A stretch of DNA of 6,034 nucleotides from Parachlamydiales bacterium (GTDB lineage Bacteria > Chlamydiota > Chlamydiia > Chlamydiales > SM23-39): positions 1-6,034 of the forward strand of contig PLXF01000020.1 of the NCBI GenBank assembly GCA_003151315.1, written 5' to 3'. Below the pieces are notes generated by a model. The model saw only the letters and a program-made list of their open reading frames with translations. It ran no database searches and was not told the DNA's origin. The position numbers and the translations under genes are program-made. This document shows, piece by piece, positions 4,783 to 6,034 of this stretch (within the stretch, counting starts at the first letter, position 1; every line of letters begins with the position of its first letter).

Positions 4783-6034
4783 ATGCTTTTTCGCGATCCA
4801 ATCTCACTTAACATTTTTATTGCAATTGGATGTGCCTTATCAACAGGTACTTATCTTTTTGGGGCGCCGTCGGGATTCAACCTTCAATCGGGAGAAGCCT
4901 CCGCTCCTGTCGAGGTCAATGGGGCTTTTGTCATTGAAAGTTCATCGAATGCGCTGATTGATTGGGAGAGTTTTTCCATCGGATTGGATGAGAAAGTCAT
5001 ATTCCAGCAGCTCCATGATACAACGTATGTTTTAAACCGAGTGACCGGGGGGATGGAGAGCCAACTTTTGGGCTCTTTGCAATCCAATGGATCGGTTTAC
5101 CTGATTAATCCTCATGGCATTGTCATTGGTCAAGAGGCTTTGATTGAAACGGCGGGCTTCATTGCGTCGACTTTGGATCTTGTTGGCTCTGATTTAAGTG
5201 GACTTGTTTTTTCAGGAGAAAGTGTCAAAGGGGTTGTGAATCGAGGAATGATCCGCTCTTCTTGCGGCGATATCTTCTTGATTGCAAGGAGCGTAGAAAA
5301 TAGTGGTGTGATTGAAACGCCGGGAGGACGCCAGGGATTTTTATCGGGTTGCGATGTGTTGATCCGCAGCGAAGGAGCGCCTCAGGTGATGATCCGCGCA
5401 GATGAGGTCGATAGAGCTCTTTTGGAGGAAAACCCTTATGCTTTAGCGATTCGGCATAGAGGCCGCAGTGAGGGGCGGGAAGTTTATTTGATTGCCAGTG
5501 AGGGGATTTGTGAGTTCAGCGGCGAGATTACGGCTCAAAAAGGGGATGTGGGAGGCGAAGTTCGGCTGCTGGGCGACGAGGTAATTCTTTTGGATGCCGC
5601 GACGATTATAGCTTCGGGTAAGGCGGGCGGCGGCGAGGTGTTGATCGGAGGCGATTATCAGGGGAACAACGCGCAAGTGAAAAATGCAAAGCATGTGTGG
5701 GCGGGTGAGGGGACTGTTGTTAGGGCCGATGCTGTGGAAACTGGCGATGGAGGAAAGGTCGTTTTCTGGAGTGATGAGGCGACTTTGCACTATGGAAAGA
5801 TCTCGATTCGGGGCGGAGCATCTGGCGGCGATGGGGGATTGGCCGAGGTTTCGGGGAAATTGTTGGAATATCGGGGCTTTACCGATGGGATGGCGCCTAA
5901 TGGAAATGCTGGTTCTTTATTGCTCGATCCGAACGATATTGTGATCGGAGCTTTAGCTACGACGGGGACCTTTAGCGCTTGCGTACCTCCTGTGACGTAT
6001 AACATCGTAGCGGGAACGGTGACGAATCAGATTT
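4783..6034 (+). CDS. Filamentous-haemagglutinin-family (TPS domain) secreted surface protein, N-terminal part
   Basis: The frame from ATG 4783 is open for 417 codons to the window edge, so the C-terminus is missing. GGGAG at 4774-4778 sets the start. Residues 1-28 are a signal peptide (core NIFIAIGCALSTGTYLFGA). Residues about 30-140 form the TPS/haemagglutinin N-terminal domain, with LIDWESFSIG, VLNRVTGG (83-90) and the hallmark NPHG (109-112; usually NPNG) in YLINPHGIVIG. In two-partner secretion this domain is recognised by a TpsB/FhaC-type outer-membrane pore. After it come short glycine-rich beta-helix repeats (GDIFLIARSVENSG, GGEVRLLGDEVIL, GGEVLIGGDYQG, GGKVVFWSDEATLHYGKI, GGLAEVSGK) ending with NAGSLLLDPNDIVI, typical of this family. 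Whole proteins often exceed 1000 residues and act as adhesins or carry C-terminal effector domains. The partner transporter is not in view. The gene is visibly richer in G and C than 801-4782, fitting either its glycine content or transfer. Confidence 0.93.
   Translation, partial: MLFRDPISLNIFIAIGCALSTGTYLFGAPSGFNLQSGEASAPVEVNGAFVIESSSNALIDWESFSIGLDEKVIFQQLHDTTYVLNRVTGGMESQLLGSLQSNGSVYLINPHGIVIGQEALIETAGFIASTLDLVGSDLSGLVFSGESVKGVVNRGMIRSSCGDIFLIARSVENSGVIETPGGRQGFLSGCDVLIRSEGAPQVMIRADEVDRALLEENPYALAIRHRGRSEGREVYLIASEGICEFSGEITAQKGDVGGEVRLLGDEVILLDAATIIASGKAGGGEVLIGGDYQGNNAQVKNAKHVWAGEGTVVRADAVETGDGGKVVFWSDEATLHYGKISIRGGASGGDGGLAEVSGKLLEYRGFTDGMAPNGNAGSLLLDPNDIVIGALATTGTFSACVPPVTYNIVAGTVTNQI

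Noticed and set aside
4884..6005. Several frames on both strands within 4884-6005
   Set aside because: All are shadows of the long open adhesin frame, which has clear TPS-domain and repeat motifs and runs through the window edge.

Overview
The window most likely comes from a chlamydia-like bacterium (phylum Chlamydiota; a Parachlamydia, Waddlia or Simkania type environmental lineage). The grounds are a moderate to low GC content with AT-rich gaps, a large secreted protein with a Mip/FKBP-type domain behind a long N-terminal region of a kind I recall from chlamydia-like genomes, a small cysteine-rich exported protein, and a large filamentous-haemagglutinin-type surface protein. This placement rests on family resemblance judged by eye and is moderately, not firmly, supported.

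Layout. Positions 99-800 on the minus strand encode a TerC-family membrane protein, perhaps followed by a second minus-strand gene running off the left edge. An AT-rich divergent spacer (801-976) carries a promoter for each direction and three copies of TTTCAAAT. On the plus strand, 977-1291 (exported cysteine-rich small protein) and 1302-2999 (exported protein with an FKBP-type peptidyl-prolyl isomerase domain) are 10 bases apart and form an operon. The PPIase frame stops at 2999, but the adjacent reading frame stays open to 3171 and resembles the linker that precedes the first FKBP domain, so a frameshift seems to have cut off a further module. A good promoter (3110-3138) then precedes a small two-helix membrane protein (3164 or 3182 to 3367).

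The spacer 3368-3562 holds an 8-bp inverted repeat that overlaps a 19-codon open frame. Positions 3563-4438 encode a GNAT acetyltransferase that unexpectedly begins with a signal peptide. Overlapping its stop is a 15-codon fragment resembling the start of an O-methyltransferase, followed by about 300 bases of apparently decayed DNA. From 4783 to the right edge runs the N-terminal part of a secreted filamentous-haemagglutinin/TPS-type surface protein, with visibly higher GC than the genes before it.

How the genes fit together. Most of the products are predicted to enter or cross the inner membrane: a putative metal exporter, a cysteine-rich exported protein with a co-transcribed folding catalyst, a small membrane protein, an exported acetyltransferase-like protein and a giant adhesin-like protein. 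The window looks like an envelope and surface accessory region with signs of gene decay. Three of the plus-strand genes use GTG starts. No tRNA, rRNA, CRISPR array, intact insertion sequence or convincing rho-independent terminator was seen.
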